From positions 1 to 28,012 of the forward strand of contig CAZGSG010000035.1 in assembly GCA_964528095.1 (NCBI GenBank): a stretch of 28,012 nt of DNA. The letters run 5' to 3'. Of the stretch, positions 17,674 to 25,828 are shown piece by piece; within the stretch, counting starts at the first letter, position 1, and each line of letters opens with the position of its first letter. Made by a program: the position numbers and the translations under genes. The notes beneath the pieces are model-generated. The model made no database searches and was not told where the DNA came from. It saw only the letters and a list, made by a program, of their open reading frames with translations. This DNA is from CAZGSG01 sp964528095. Lineage in GTDB: Bacteria > Bacteroidota > Bacteroidia > Chitinophagales > Chitinophagaceae.

Positions 17674-17705
17674 TGTACGGTTTTGTTACAATCAGTGTAC
17701 GGTTT
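17674..17705 (-). promoter_or_regulatory. 22-bp-spaced direct repeats upstream of the second orphan permease (LytTR-type site candidate)
   Basis: TGTACGGTTT occurs at 17674-17683 and again, identically, at 17696-17705. In the direction of the permease gene these read AAACCGTACA twice, 22 bp apart centre to centre, with a 12-bp gap. The near repeat is 132 bp from the ATG. The first permease has AAACCGCACA/AAAACGAACC with the same spacing, 127 bp from its ATG. The pattern, spacing and distance suggest one shared regulator. Nothing else stands out in the 234-bp gap 17542-17775. Confidence 0.5.
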
Positions 17706-17775
17706 CAATTTCTGTGAAGCTTCGTGGACTGGATAGCCCCGGATTTTAACGGTTATGCGTTGTATGGAGATTTGA

Positions 17776-18588
17776 TTAGATCAGGTTCAGGAACAACAAT
17801 AGCCAGGGCTGCCAGTTTGGTTTTTCTGCTTTTAATGTTCCTTGTATTTGTCGCAAAGCGAGATAATAACCCTCCTTGCTATTTTCAATAACAGGCCCGA
17901 GGGAACTGTAAGGAATATAGGCATACCCAAAAGAGAGTAAAAGATAAGTTGTCAGCGCTCTTGACAACCTTCCATTACCATCCTGGAATGGGTGAATAGC
18001 CAAAAAAGTAACGATGAAAACAGAAGTGATTAACAGAGGATGCAACGATTTTTTGCCAATCGCTTCTTTTGTCCAGGCGATTAATTCTTCCATACGGAAG
18101 GGAGTATCGAAAGGGCTGACTTTTTCAAATACGATCCTAAACTTTTACCATACGGATCAAAAGCTTCAACATGGTTTGTATTCTTTTTATACTCTCCGCG
18201 ATGCCAACTCTCTTTTTCACTGTATTGTAAAAGATCACGGTGAAGTTGCTTAATGTAGTTTTCTTTCAGCGGCATATCCTTGTAGTGCTGAAAGATCGTA
18301 TTCATTACTTCTGCATATCCTGCCACTTCCTTTTCATCCCTTGTTGTGATTTTTTTTATTTCCAGGTTGCTTAATAATGCTTCAACCTGCTGATCGGTTA
18401 ATCTGCTTCCTTCGATCCGGGTAGAGATCCAATGCTTTCAATTGTAGCGACCCTTTTCGGACTGGTCAGTTGCCCAGGAGCTAATTGACCCAAAGCCGCC
18501 AGGCACCCTTAAACTCGTCTATTTCAGCAATTAAGGAGAGTATTGAGAGAGAGAGATTTGTATGGTTTGAGTATCTATCATCACCCAT
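17776..18588 (-). pseudogene. Decayed Fic-family gene (at least three frameshifts, truncated C-terminus)
   Basis: Reading the minus strand from the ATG at 18588 gives a Fic N-terminal region (LIAEIDEFKGAW). The frame shifts near 18490-18500 into LAALGQLAPGQLTSPKRVAT, shifts again near 18418-18428 into STRIEGSRLTDQQVEALL and KKITTRDEKEVAGYAEVMN, and shifts a third time near 18131-18141 into IVFEKVSPFDTPFRMEELIAW. The last part keeps the catalytic loop HPFQDGNGRLSR (about 17964-17996), complete with the catalytic His and GNGR. The product stops at about 270 residues in WLLLFLNLI, short of the usual 340-380 with its C-terminal DNA-binding part. Fic proteins transfer AMP or similar groups from nucleotides to protein hydroxyls. 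With three shifts no full protein can be made. Sequencing error is possible but unlikely for all three. Confidence 0.88.
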
Positions 18589-18630
18589 ATTATTACCCAA
18601 AAATACCCAAAACGCCTGCCTGATTCATTA

Positions 18631-20892
18631 TCATTTCGACACCGGTATTCTTATATAGCTGTCATTATACCATTTTATCTGCAGGGGTATCTTCGCGTCC
18701 CCTATCGTTTCATCACTCACCTCTTTGCCTGTACCATAGTTAAGTTGTGCAAACGCGTTTTTATTGATATTCAGCACAACCAGCAAACGGCTTCCTTTAC
18801 TGAGTTGCCGGCTAACCATCCGGGTTCTTTCAAAGGGGATTTCTTCAATGCTTCCCGGCTTCAGCAATTTTCTTACACTCATATCGCGGGAGTAACTGGC
18901 CCTTCCAAGGTAATATGATAGATGGAAATATTGCCCATCAGGCATTACTTCATACAAGACCACACCAATGTCCATATCTTTTTTATTGATACTTGCTTTC
19001 AGCATTCCGGAAAATGTACCATCCACAATCAACGATTCACTGAGCGGCTCGCTTAGAAAAGACAACCCATTACTAAGATCAAGTTCTTTACGAATAATAG
19101 GATAGGGGTAATAGTCATTGTTGCTTGTTTTACGATCTGCAAAATCCACTTCCTGATTAAGGAATCCTTTTTTTCCGGGCTTCTTGTCTGCCAGCAGGTA
19201 ATGACCTCCTTGTTTAGTATCGCAGAGATACAATTGCAGAAAAGCAGTATTCATTTTTTCAAGCGATGGAGCATGACCCCACCTGTTAGCACCCATGATC
19301 TCGTAATTGATCTTATCCTGGATAATAGCCGGACGCTTCCCATTTTTCAATATATGATCAAGCCATTCGAAGGTTATATCCCTTGTATTAATAAGCGCAA
19401 CGGGGTCTACCTTATAATCACGCAACACAGCTGTTCCGCCATGCTGCGCGCCAACATGATCGTAGGGCCCGATAATTAAATAATGATCGGCATTTTTGTT
19501 ATACCTGTAATGTTCTTTTAAATACTGGATCGCCGATATCTGTCCATCATCATAATAACCGGTGATCGTCAGTACCGGTATATTGATCCGGGAAAAATCC
19601 TGTTGATAAGGTACCATCCCCTGCCAGTACCGATCATATGCCGGGTGTTGCAGCCAGCGCTGAAGCCATTTATTGGGTGTGCCGTCAACACTGTCTATTT
19701 TTCTGTAAGCCGCACCACTTGCATACCAGTTATTGTCCATGTTTTCCCAACGCTGCGGATCATTATAAACTTTATTATCCAGGTATTTATTATTACCAAC
19801 ATAAAAAGCCCAGCCATAATTCGCATTTAAGAACACATTATTCTCCATTGGCAATCCCAGGCCGGGTATGGCCGCTACATAGGGTACGATTGTTTTAAGC
19901 GCAGGATGTAGTTGTTTGGTCGCCGCCCATTGCGAAAATCCATCATAGCTGCCACCATACATACCTACTTTACCATTACTCCATGATTGCCGGGATGCCC
20001 AGTCGATCACCGCGTTTACATCTGTTACCTCGTGTTCATAGGGTGCGATCTTATCGGGACTTAACCCTTTGCCCCTGCTAAGTGCAACAATCCCGGCATA
20101 GCCATAAGCAGCGGCCGTCTTTGCCTGGTAAAGATTATTCTCTTCCGCATAGATCGTGAAAACCAGCGCCACGGGTTGTGGTATATTAACCGATCGTTTT
20201 CTTACTACAATAGCAGCAATGGTTGCACCATCCGGTGTTTTTATCAGCACATTATCATCAATAATATATCGTTTTTTATTATCTGCCTGTATCAACGATC
20301 CGGTAAGAGATGCTCCCTGTTTAAAAACTTCCGTTACAAGATATTTTTTACAAAGATCCAGGGCCACCAGGAAATCGATGCTGTCCTTTCCTTGCTGGTT
20401 CACTAACAAAGCTTGTAATTTAGCCCGCTGTTCTTCAAAACCATTCAATGATATAAACGCGTTGGAGCCGTATAAGGCAGTCTTATCATCCATCCTGCTG
20501 AACGCGTCATTCAATACCTGCTCGAATGATTGGGCATAAGAAGATTGTTCCTGACGCGCTTTTATTTTTGCCTGACAGAATAGTTCATATTGAAGATATT
20601 GTAATCCGGCAAACGGCGTATTATCCCGCCTTGCTATGCTACGTAATGAATTGATCGTTTTCACGGCATCTTCATATTCCCCGGCCACTGCCTGCAACCT
20701 GAACAGGTTATTCTGAAATATCACCGGATCCTGTTCCTTATATTCCACCATTACCTGTTTGGCAAGCACAGGCATCGTCTTTAATAAAAAGCTGCTGTCT
20801 TTTATAGCCGCTTGCGGAAAATAAAGCTGCTGAGCTTGCACACATGTACAGGCAAGAATGCAGCTAAAAAAAATACAAATCGCTTTCTTCAT
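18631..20892 (-). CDS. Secreted CocE/NonD-type alpha/beta hydrolase (S15-like)
   Basis: The 753-residue protein starts at the ATG at 20892, which gives a clean signal peptide (MKKAICIFFSCILACTCVQA); the frame is open 20 codons further upstream but without signal character. Residues about 20-215 are a helical extension. The X-Pro dipeptidyl-peptidase-like hydrolase domain follows, with nucleophile Ser315 in GGSYDG, the acid in TGYYDDG (Asp448 or Asp449) and His479 in GPYDHVG. A C-terminal jelly-roll (about 570-753, ending IKWYNDSYIRIPV) completes the family. Relatives hydrolyse acyl bonds in esters, peptides or beta-lactam-type amides. A periplasmic or exported location is likely. It is monocistronic, and the decayed Fic gene follows it. 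Substrate is unknown. Confidence 0.9.
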   Translation of the reverse strand: MKKAICIFFSCILACTCVQAQQLYFPQAAIKDSSFLLKTMPVLAKQVMVEYKEQDPVIFQNNLFRLQAVAGEYEDAVKTINSLRSIARRDNTPFAGLQYLQYELFCQAKIKARQEQSSYAQSFEQVLNDAFSRMDDKTALYGSNAFISLNGFEEQRAKLQALLVNQQGKDSIDFLVALDLCKKYLVTEVFKQGASLTGSLIQADNKKRYIIDDNVLIKTPDGATIAAIVVRKRSVNIPQPVALVFTIYAEENNLYQAKTAAAYGYAGIVALSRGKGLSPDKIAPYEHEVTDVNAVIDWASRQSWSNGKVGMYGGSYDGFSQWAATKQLHPALKTIVPYVAAIPGLGLPMENNVFLNANYGWAFYVGNNKYLDNKVYNDPQRWENMDNNWYASGAAYRKIDSVDGTPNKWLQRWLQHPAYDRYWQGMVPYQQDFSRINIPVLTITGYYDDGQISAIQYLKEHYRYNKNADHYLIIGPYDHVGAQHGGTAVLRDYKVDPVALINTRDITFEWLDHILKNGKRPAIIQDKINYEIMGANRWGHAPSLEKMNTAFLQLYLCDTKQGGHYLLADKKPGKKGFLNQEVDFADRKTSNNDYYPYPIIRKELDLSNGLSFLSEPLSESLIVDGTFSGMLKASINKKDMDIGVVLYEVMPDGQYFHLSYYLGRASYSRDMSVRKLLKPGSIEEIPFERTRMVSRQLSKGSRLLVVLNINKNAFAQLNYGTGKEVSDETIGDAKIPLQIKWYNDSYIRIPVSK

Positions 20893-21141
20893 TATTATGG
20901 AAATATTTATTGCAAATGCAGAATTCAAAAGTAGTTCCGTATCATTTGACAAAATCCCTCTCGAATTTTATATTCAATTAGACAAGGTGGCTGACACAAA
21001 ATAATCCTATTCATTTTTTGTTATAAAAAGAACGTACAGGAGTGCCGGATAAGGGGGGATGAACGCGGGAAATTGTCCTACATTGCCAGCTACTCCCAAC
21101 TAGACAGGCCTGCTGGCCTGAAACCCTTGCCGAATGCAGGA

Positions 21142-21555
21142 GGCTCCTCCGGAGCCCGATAACAGCATGCCGGGTTTTCTCTATAAACAGGTGGCTTCTC
21201 CGAAGCCCAACAGAACCAACAACCTGAATTAATTAGTGCAAATAATGACGACCTCAACAAACAGAAAATAAACCTTAAACTAATGAACTGCCTGAACCAT
21301 TACAAACTACTTCCCTCAATTTACTCCGGAGGAGTATCCTGTTTATAGCAATAACAACATTCATCCTATGGCTCCTTCGGAGCCCAATAACACCCTGCCA
21401 GATTTTCTCTATGAACAGGAGGCTTCTCCGAAGCCCAGCGGAACTAACAACCTGAGGTAATTAGTGCAAATAATGACGACCTCAACAAACAGAAATATAA
21501 ACCTTAAACTAATGAACTACCTGCACTATTACAAACCACTTTCCTTAATCTACCG
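21142..21555. repeat. Tandemly duplicated 228-bp unit with REP-like hairpins
   Basis: A unit of about 185 bp starting at 21142 is repeated starting at 21370 (offset 228 bp), including the shared stretches AATTAGTGCAAATAATGACG and ACCTTAAACTAATGAAC. Each unit carries two 15-nt hairpins 51 nt apart: GGCTCCTCCGGAGCC (21142-21156) and GGCTTCTCCGAAGCC (21193-21207) in the first, GGCTCCTTCGGAGCC (21370-21384) and GGCTTCTCCGAAGCC (21421-21435) in the second. A fifth, inverted one, TACTCCGGAGGAGTA, lies at 21322-21336. Stems are always 6 bp with a 3-nt loop. Base changes in one arm are matched in the other, so the fold itself seems to be what is kept. Most carry CTATAAACAGG or CTATGAACAGG on one flank. 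Confidence 0.85.
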
Positions 21556-21605
21556 GTCCAGGCATCCCTGAATTCAAACCAGAAGTTCATTTACCCATAC
21601 CGGAT

Positions 21606-21649
21606 TCTATTTTTGCATTTTTACTTTTTAATTTTGAATTTTAAAATTT
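21606..21649. repeat. AT-rich dispersed repeat copy
   Basis: TCTATTTTTGCATTTTTAC followed by TTTTTAATTTTGAATTTTAA resembles the arm at 9728-9763 (TCTATTTTTGAATTTTGCAT). It is another copy of the intergenic AT-rich repeat family, here single and upstream of the protease operon. Confidence 0.5.
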
Positions 21650-21653
21650 CCTC

Positions 21654-21690
21654 CCGTTAAAACGCTCTAAATACACCGTTAAAAAACGGT
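21654..21690. promoter_or_regulatory. Paired CCGTTAAAA direct repeat and palindrome upstream of the protease-PLD-NTPase operon
   Basis: CCGTTAAAA occurs at 21654-21662 and 21676-21684, exactly 22 bp apart. The second copy, read as ACCGTTAAA, fits the published LytTR half-site pattern (W-M-M-G-T-T-N-R-K) at 8 of 9 positions; the first fits at 7. The second copy is also the left arm of a palindrome, ACCGTT-AAAA-AACGGT (21675-21690). The site is about 225 bp upstream of the first operon ATG. It could be a response-regulator site, or part of the repeat-rich intergenic DNA. Confidence 0.4.
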
Positions 21691-21913
21691 AACCAATAGC
21701 TGGTTTTTTTGACTAACTTTCATTCACCAAAAAATCAACCACCGACCCCTTGTATAACGGCCAGGTAGAATTTGCCAGCATGGCCTTCCTGAATGACAGG
21801 TGACTGGATTAGCAGCGTATCACTTTATTGGCCCGTTGAGTTCCGTATTGATAAAAAGAAAACGATCGTACTGATAGTTTCTGCTGAAGCTTCAACTAAA
21901 AATCTATTGTACA

Positions 21914-22855
21914 ATGCCTGATAAAAACCCGGTAACCGGACTACATACCCCCATCACCAATGTCTCACCATCCGAATCCTCTGCTGATACAACACAGATA
22001 ACAGAAGGATCAAATGGCGCTATGGGAGAACTTGCACTGATTGAAGGTGAAGCAATAGAAAGTCTGCCGCGAACCATCCGTGAAGCGGCTTTTGAAAACG
22101 AGGATGTATTTAATATACCGGATATCTCCGGTCTGGCAGATATCGGCGTGGCTTCATTCGGTTCCCCACCAATGATCGAAGCCGTCATAGGAACTGATGA
22201 GCGCATACAGGTGAAAGATACCGGGACATTTCCCTGGTGTGCAATGGCCTCTTTATTGATCACTGCGGCAGATAATTCACAATGGATAGGAACGGCCTGG
22301 TTTATCAGTCCAAGAACACTGGCCACGGCTGGTCATTGTGTATATGTAAAAAACAGCGGTGTCCCCAACCGTGATGGCTGGGTAAAAAAGATCCAGGTAA
22401 TACCCGGTCGCAATGGTACTACCCTTCCATTTGGCGGAATCAGCGCCACTGAATTCTGGACAGTCAAAGGTTGGGGTGATAATGGCATGGAAAACTATGA
22501 CTATGCGGCGATCATTCTTCCCTCCGCTTTTCCTATGGACCTCGGCTATTTTTCTTATGGAGTTTTTACAGACGCTGAACTCTCGGCTGGCACCGCAAAC
22601 GTGGCGGGTTATCCCCTGGATAAAGAAAAAGGAACACTCTGGTATGATAGTCGTGAAATTGGCAGTGTAAGCCCTGAAAAGGTTTTTTATGCTGCCGACA
22701 CCGAAGGCGGTCAAAGCGGCTGCCCTGTTTATATGATCCACAATAAAAAAAGAGTGGGCATTGCTGTACACGCGTATGGTGGCAGGACCTCTAATTCCGG
22801 AACTCGTATTTCATCCCAGGTGTTCAACAATTTCCGGGCATGGGAAAAAAGTTGA
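21914..22855 (+). CDS. Trypsin/V8-like serine protease without signal peptide
   Basis: The 313-residue protein has a chymotrypsin-fold protease domain from about residue 92 to the end. The catalytic triad is visible: His141 in TAGHCV, Asp196 in ENYDYAAI and Ser268 in GGQSGCPV. The stretch GTDERIQVKDTGTFPW resembles the mature start of glutamyl-endopeptidase (V8/S1B) enzymes. Residues 1-90 are acidic and of no recognised family; they could be a pro-segment or an interaction region. Unlike secreted V8 enzymes it has no signal peptide, so it probably acts in the cytoplasm. It is the first gene of a four-gene plus-strand array (35 bp to the next start) with a PLD-like protein and two NTPases. It is therefore a candidate proteolytic effector whose activity must be held in check. 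Confidence 0.9.
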   Translation: MPDKNPVTGLHTPITNVSPSESSADTTQITEGSNGAMGELALIEGEAIESLPRTIREAAFENEDVFNIPDISGLADIGVASFGSPPMIEAVIGTDERIQVKDTGTFPWCAMASLLITAADNSQWIGTAWFISPRTLATAGHCVYVKNSGVPNRDGWVKKIQVIPGRNGTTLPFGGISATEFWTVKGWGDNGMENYDYAAIILPSAFPMDLGYFSYGVFTDAELSAGTANVAGYPLDKEKGTLWYDSREIGSVSPEKVFYAADTEGGQSGCPVYMIHNKKRVGIAVHAYGGRTSNSGTRISSQVFNNFRAWEKS

Positions 22856-22890
22856 ACAGTATAATTTATTGAACTATTAAAAACAAACAT

Positions 22891-24615
22891 ATGCCGGTTT
22901 ATCGTGGTATAGTCAGGATCAAAGAGGGAAAATGCACATTGGATGCAAATGGCATCATCGTGAACCTGGAAGGGGATCTATCATTGTTCAAATCACTGGA
23001 TGGTATTTTTACAGCAGTAGCTGGTGAGCAACAGGGAGATAGTATTCGCAATGCCGTACCTGCCAGCCTTCCCGAAGCCGCCGCGGTAGATACCGATAGT
23101 TCCACTAATCTTGAACCTGTTATTGCCGCTATCAAATCTGTGCATGAACAGTTATTGGCCATTCCCGGTGTATTGGGTGTACGTCCCGGTTTTAGTGAAG
23201 ACGATGCGGCCCCGCCTGCTCCTGTTATTGTCGTTATTACCGATCCGGGCAAAGACAGCGGGCCAGTACCGCCCCGGGTAAATGGTATTAAAGTAGAGGT
23301 AAGAAAAGCAACCGCGCTTGATATCATCGATGGCATTGCGCCCTTATCAACCTGGGAATCGGAAGGTGTAGCCGAAGCAGTTCCTAATATTAATTATACA
23401 CCTCCTGATGATGTATCGCTCGACAGGATGGAAGTATCTGATATCACCTGCCATGTAGGTCCCGATTCGGGATGGACAACACTAAAGCCTTTCCTGGAAG
23501 GAACAACCAAAACATTGACGGTCGCGATGTATGAATTTTATGCAGACCATATTATCGATACCATAAAATCGCTGGGAGAAGAAACGGATGTACAACTGGA
23601 TATGATCCTGCAGGTAGACAAAAATGATAAAACCTTGCAATCGAAACTTTCTTCAAGCTGGGGAGATCGTTTAAATCTTGTCGCGGCTTCTGTAAGCGGC
23701 CCAAACCGTCTTTTTAATAATTCCTATCATACCAAGGTCGCTGTAAGAGATTCCAAAGCAGTATGGGTATCCAGTGGCAACTGGAGTCCCAATAGCCAGC
23801 CACTGATAAAAGCCGGTACTGAAAACGCATTATATAAAAATGGCAACCGGGAATGGCATGTGATCATCAGGAGTAAGAACATAGCAGAGATGTATGAAAA
23901 GTTTATCAGGTATGATATGCTCAGCGCCGCAGCAGTAGCCCAAATGGAATCTGCTCCCCTGATGCCCGACCTCCTGGTACCCGAATCTTTTTTTGCGCCC
24001 GAAGCCGCGGTATTGCAGGACCATCCTTTCAATCCGCAAACATTCGCATCGGGCGATGAGAAAGTGATGATCGAACCATTGATGAGCCCGGACAATTATG
24101 CAGCCGGCATACTCAAGCTTATTGAATCGGCCAAAAAATCATTGTACCTCCAGTTCTCTTATATCAATCAGCCATCTACGGGTTTATTTGATAAAATAAT
24201 AGATGCGGTTGCGCTGAAAATGAAAGAAGGGATCGATGTTCGTGTTATCGCAGGCGCCAGTCAGAAATCAGAAAGCAGTGACCTGCTGATCGGCAAACGA
24301 AAATGGAAACGCAGCATGTTCCGTATACAGAAGAGCAAACTACATAATAAAGGTGTACTGGTAGATGGCAAAGCGGCAGTAGTAGGAAGTAATAACTGGT
24401 CATCCGATGGCACACAGTTTAACAGGGACACCAGTATAATATTTTATTCAAGACCTATCGCGAAATATTATACGGAAGTATTTATGTTCGACTGGGACAA
24501 CCTGACACGTGAAGTAGGAAAAAAAGCTGAAATGGCACCAATACTTGCACCGGAAACAGGTATGACACCCCCGGGCATGGTACGCGTTCCCTGGCAAACA
24601 TGGTTTAATGATTAA
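22891..24615 (+). CDS. Phospholipase D-superfamily protein with two HKD motifs
   Basis: The 574-residue protein carries two complete PLD catalytic motifs: His280-x-Lys282-x4-Asp287 (HTKVAVRD, then SSGNWSPNS) and His485-x-Lys487-x4-Asp492 (HNKGVLVD, then GSNNWSSDG). Two HKD halves in one chain form one active site that cleaves phosphodiester bonds through a phosphohistidine intermediate. The substrate may be lipid head groups or nucleic acid. There is no signal peptide or membrane helix, which favours a cytoplasmic nuclease or membrane-lipid effector. Residues 1-180 are an unrecognised N-terminal part: a short beta-rich start (MPVYRGIVRIKEGKCTLDAN), a low-complexity linker, and a domain around residues 75-165 (LAIPGVLGVRPGF and PRVNGIKVEVRKA). 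The next gene starts 8 bp after the stop, suggesting translational coupling. Confidence 0.88.
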   Translation: MPVYRGIVRIKEGKCTLDANGIIVNLEGDLSLFKSLDGIFTAVAGEQQGDSIRNAVPASLPEAAAVDTDSSTNLEPVIAAIKSVHEQLLAIPGVLGVRPGFSEDDAAPPAPVIVVITDPGKDSGPVPPRVNGIKVEVRKATALDIIDGIAPLSTWESEGVAEAVPNINYTPPDDVSLDRMEVSDITCHVGPDSGWTTLKPFLEGTTKTLTVAMYEFYADHIIDTIKSLGEETDVQLDMILQVDKNDKTLQSKLSSSWGDRLNLVAASVSGPNRLFNNSYHTKVAVRDSKAVWVSSGNWSPNSQPLIKAGTENALYKNGNREWHVIIRSKNIAEMYEKFIRYDMLSAAAVAQMESAPLMPDLLVPESFFAPEAAVLQDHPFNPQTFASGDEKVMIEPLMSPDNYAAGILKLIESAKKSLYLQFSYINQPSTGLFDKIIDAVALKMKEGIDVRVIAGASQKSESSDLLIGKRKWKRSMFRIQKSKLHNKGVLVDGKAAVVGSNNWSSDGTQFNRDTSIIFYSRPIAKYYTEVFMFDWDNLTREVGKKAEMAPILAPETGMTPPGMVRVPWQTWFND

Positions 24616-24623
24616 TCAATAAT

Positions 24624-25823
24624 ATGTTTTCGCAACAAGACAAAGAGTATATAACCGAAGAATTATTCAAAGCGTTATCGCTTGCCGAAAAACCCAGGCA
24701 AACGCTGACTGCGCCATTCATAGGCACCAGCTTCCCGCAAGACCTTGTACAGGGCAATCCCCAGGAAATGGTCAATGATGCCATACGTATCTGTATCAAT
24801 GATGGATGGAGTCATACTCCCATGTGGATGGAACTACTGCTGGATATTTTTCAGTTGCGCGTCATCGACGCGAAGATCAAACAGGTATGGGACAGCGCAA
24901 AGCAACAGCCACCTGCAGCTGCAAACCCCCTTGATTTTACAATTATTAATAATAGTATTCCTTTCGTGAACCGGAAAACGCTGCGTGCACAACTCAGCAA
25001 ACTCGAAGCGGCTACGGGTAACCAGCGGCCCATCCTTGTGGTGAATGGCGATGAAAAAAGCGGCAAGTCTTACTCAACAAACTATATAGATCACTTCTGC
25101 AATGTAAAAGCATCGATCATTACCTACCCCATTTCGATCGAAGAGGGAAAAGAACTTGAAATGGGCGCGCAGGAAGTAGCACGTGATCTTGTGCTCATGA
25201 TGGGCGCGTCATTGAACAGCATGCCACCACTGAATACAAATCTGAAAAAGTATACAGGTGATCTTGCATTATGGGTGCTTAATGAAGCGGCCAGGTCACC
25301 AAATCAACACTGGTTTATTCTTGACAATTTTAATACAAAGAACCTTCGGCCGGACACCTATGATCTGCTGATCGCCTTATCCGATTCGGTGACCAAAGGC
25401 GTTTTTCCAAGAAAATGCCGGCTCATTATCATTGGCTTTGACCGCGCGCTCTTGCCTGTTGATCCGGGCAGGATCGATGAAGAGATTGTCAGCGCATGTA
25501 CACCACAGGATATTGACTCAACCATCAGTGAAGCATTACAACGTGGCCCATCACCAATTTCACCAGCGGGTGTTATTGAAATATCGGATTACATCAAAAC
25601 CAATCTGCCCCCGGGAAAGGAAAAAATGGGCGTGTTGAATGACCGTCTGCGGGTATTACTGCATGCGGTGAACCAGGTCAGCAGTATACTAACGGGCAAC
25701 CCCGATATCAATTTTGAAGAAGTGCTCAGGCAAATGCTCGACAAACTTCAAACGGAAGAAAAACCGATGGAAGAGCTAAAAAAACGATTAAAAAACCTGG
25801 CAGAAAGTATAAAAGATATTTAA
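24624..25823 (+). CDS. P-loop NTPase with N-terminal effector-associated-domain-like region
   Basis: In this 399-residue protein residues 1-90 form a small helical domain (FSQQDKEYITEELFKALSLA, later MVNDAIRICINDGW and MWMELLLDIF). Its pattern resembles effector-associated domain 1 (EAD1), the death-domain-like adaptor of bacterial conflict systems. A Pro/Ala linker follows, then an NTPase core: Walker A at 142-149 (GDEKSGKS, Lys148) and Walker B ending at Asp234 (HWFILDN). The C-terminal third is helical (LNDRLRVLLHAVNQV, EELKKRLKNLAESI). No helicase or transporter motifs are seen. It lies 8 bp after the PLD gene and 5 bp before the STAND NTPase gene. The NTPase call is firm; the EAD1-like assignment is by eye and needs a profile search. 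Confidence 0.75.
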   Translation: MFSQQDKEYITEELFKALSLAEKPRQTLTAPFIGTSFPQDLVQGNPQEMVNDAIRICINDGWSHTPMWMELLLDIFQLRVIDAKIKQVWDSAKQQPPAAANPLDFTIINNSIPFVNRKTLRAQLSKLEAATGNQRPILVVNGDEKSGKSYSTNYIDHFCNVKASIITYPISIEEGKELEMGAQEVARDLVLMMGASLNSMPPLNTNLKKYTGDLALWVLNEAARSPNQHWFILDNFNTKNLRPDTYDLLIALSDSVTKGVFPRKCRLIIIGFDRALLPVDPGRIDEEIVSACTPQDIDSTISEALQRGPSPISPAGVIEISDYIKTNLPPGKEKMGVLNDRLRVLLHAVNQVSSILTGNPDINFEEVLRQMLDKLQTEEKPMEELKKRLKNLAESIKDI

Positions 25824-25828
25824 ACAGG

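Larger units (their letters stand above)
20893..21913. other. Gene-free interval of about 1 kb made of repeats
   Basis: No credible open reading frame, tRNA or known RNA is seen. The interval holds a short hairpin at 21105-21120 (CAGGCC/GGCCTG, 4-nt loop), the duplicated 228-bp unit with REP-like hairpins (21142-21555), an AT-rich repeat (21606-21649) and a paired direct repeat plus palindrome (21654-21690) ahead of the protease operon. The last 220 bp before the ATG at 21914 shows no convincing TTTG/TAnnTTTG pair. Confidence 0.7.

Noticed and set aside
17964..17996. Active Fic toxin of a toxin-antitoxin pair
   Set aside because: The catalytic loop is intact but the gene is broken by at least three frameshifts, and no antitoxin gene is adjacent.
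20893..20952. 20-residue upstream extension of the CocE-like hydrolase
   Set aside because: The ATG at 20892 gives a textbook signal peptide; starting earlier would bury it behind a polar segment.
21142..21555. CRISPR array
   Set aside because: There are only two long, diverged copies of a 228-bp unit and no regular short repeats, spacers or cas genes.
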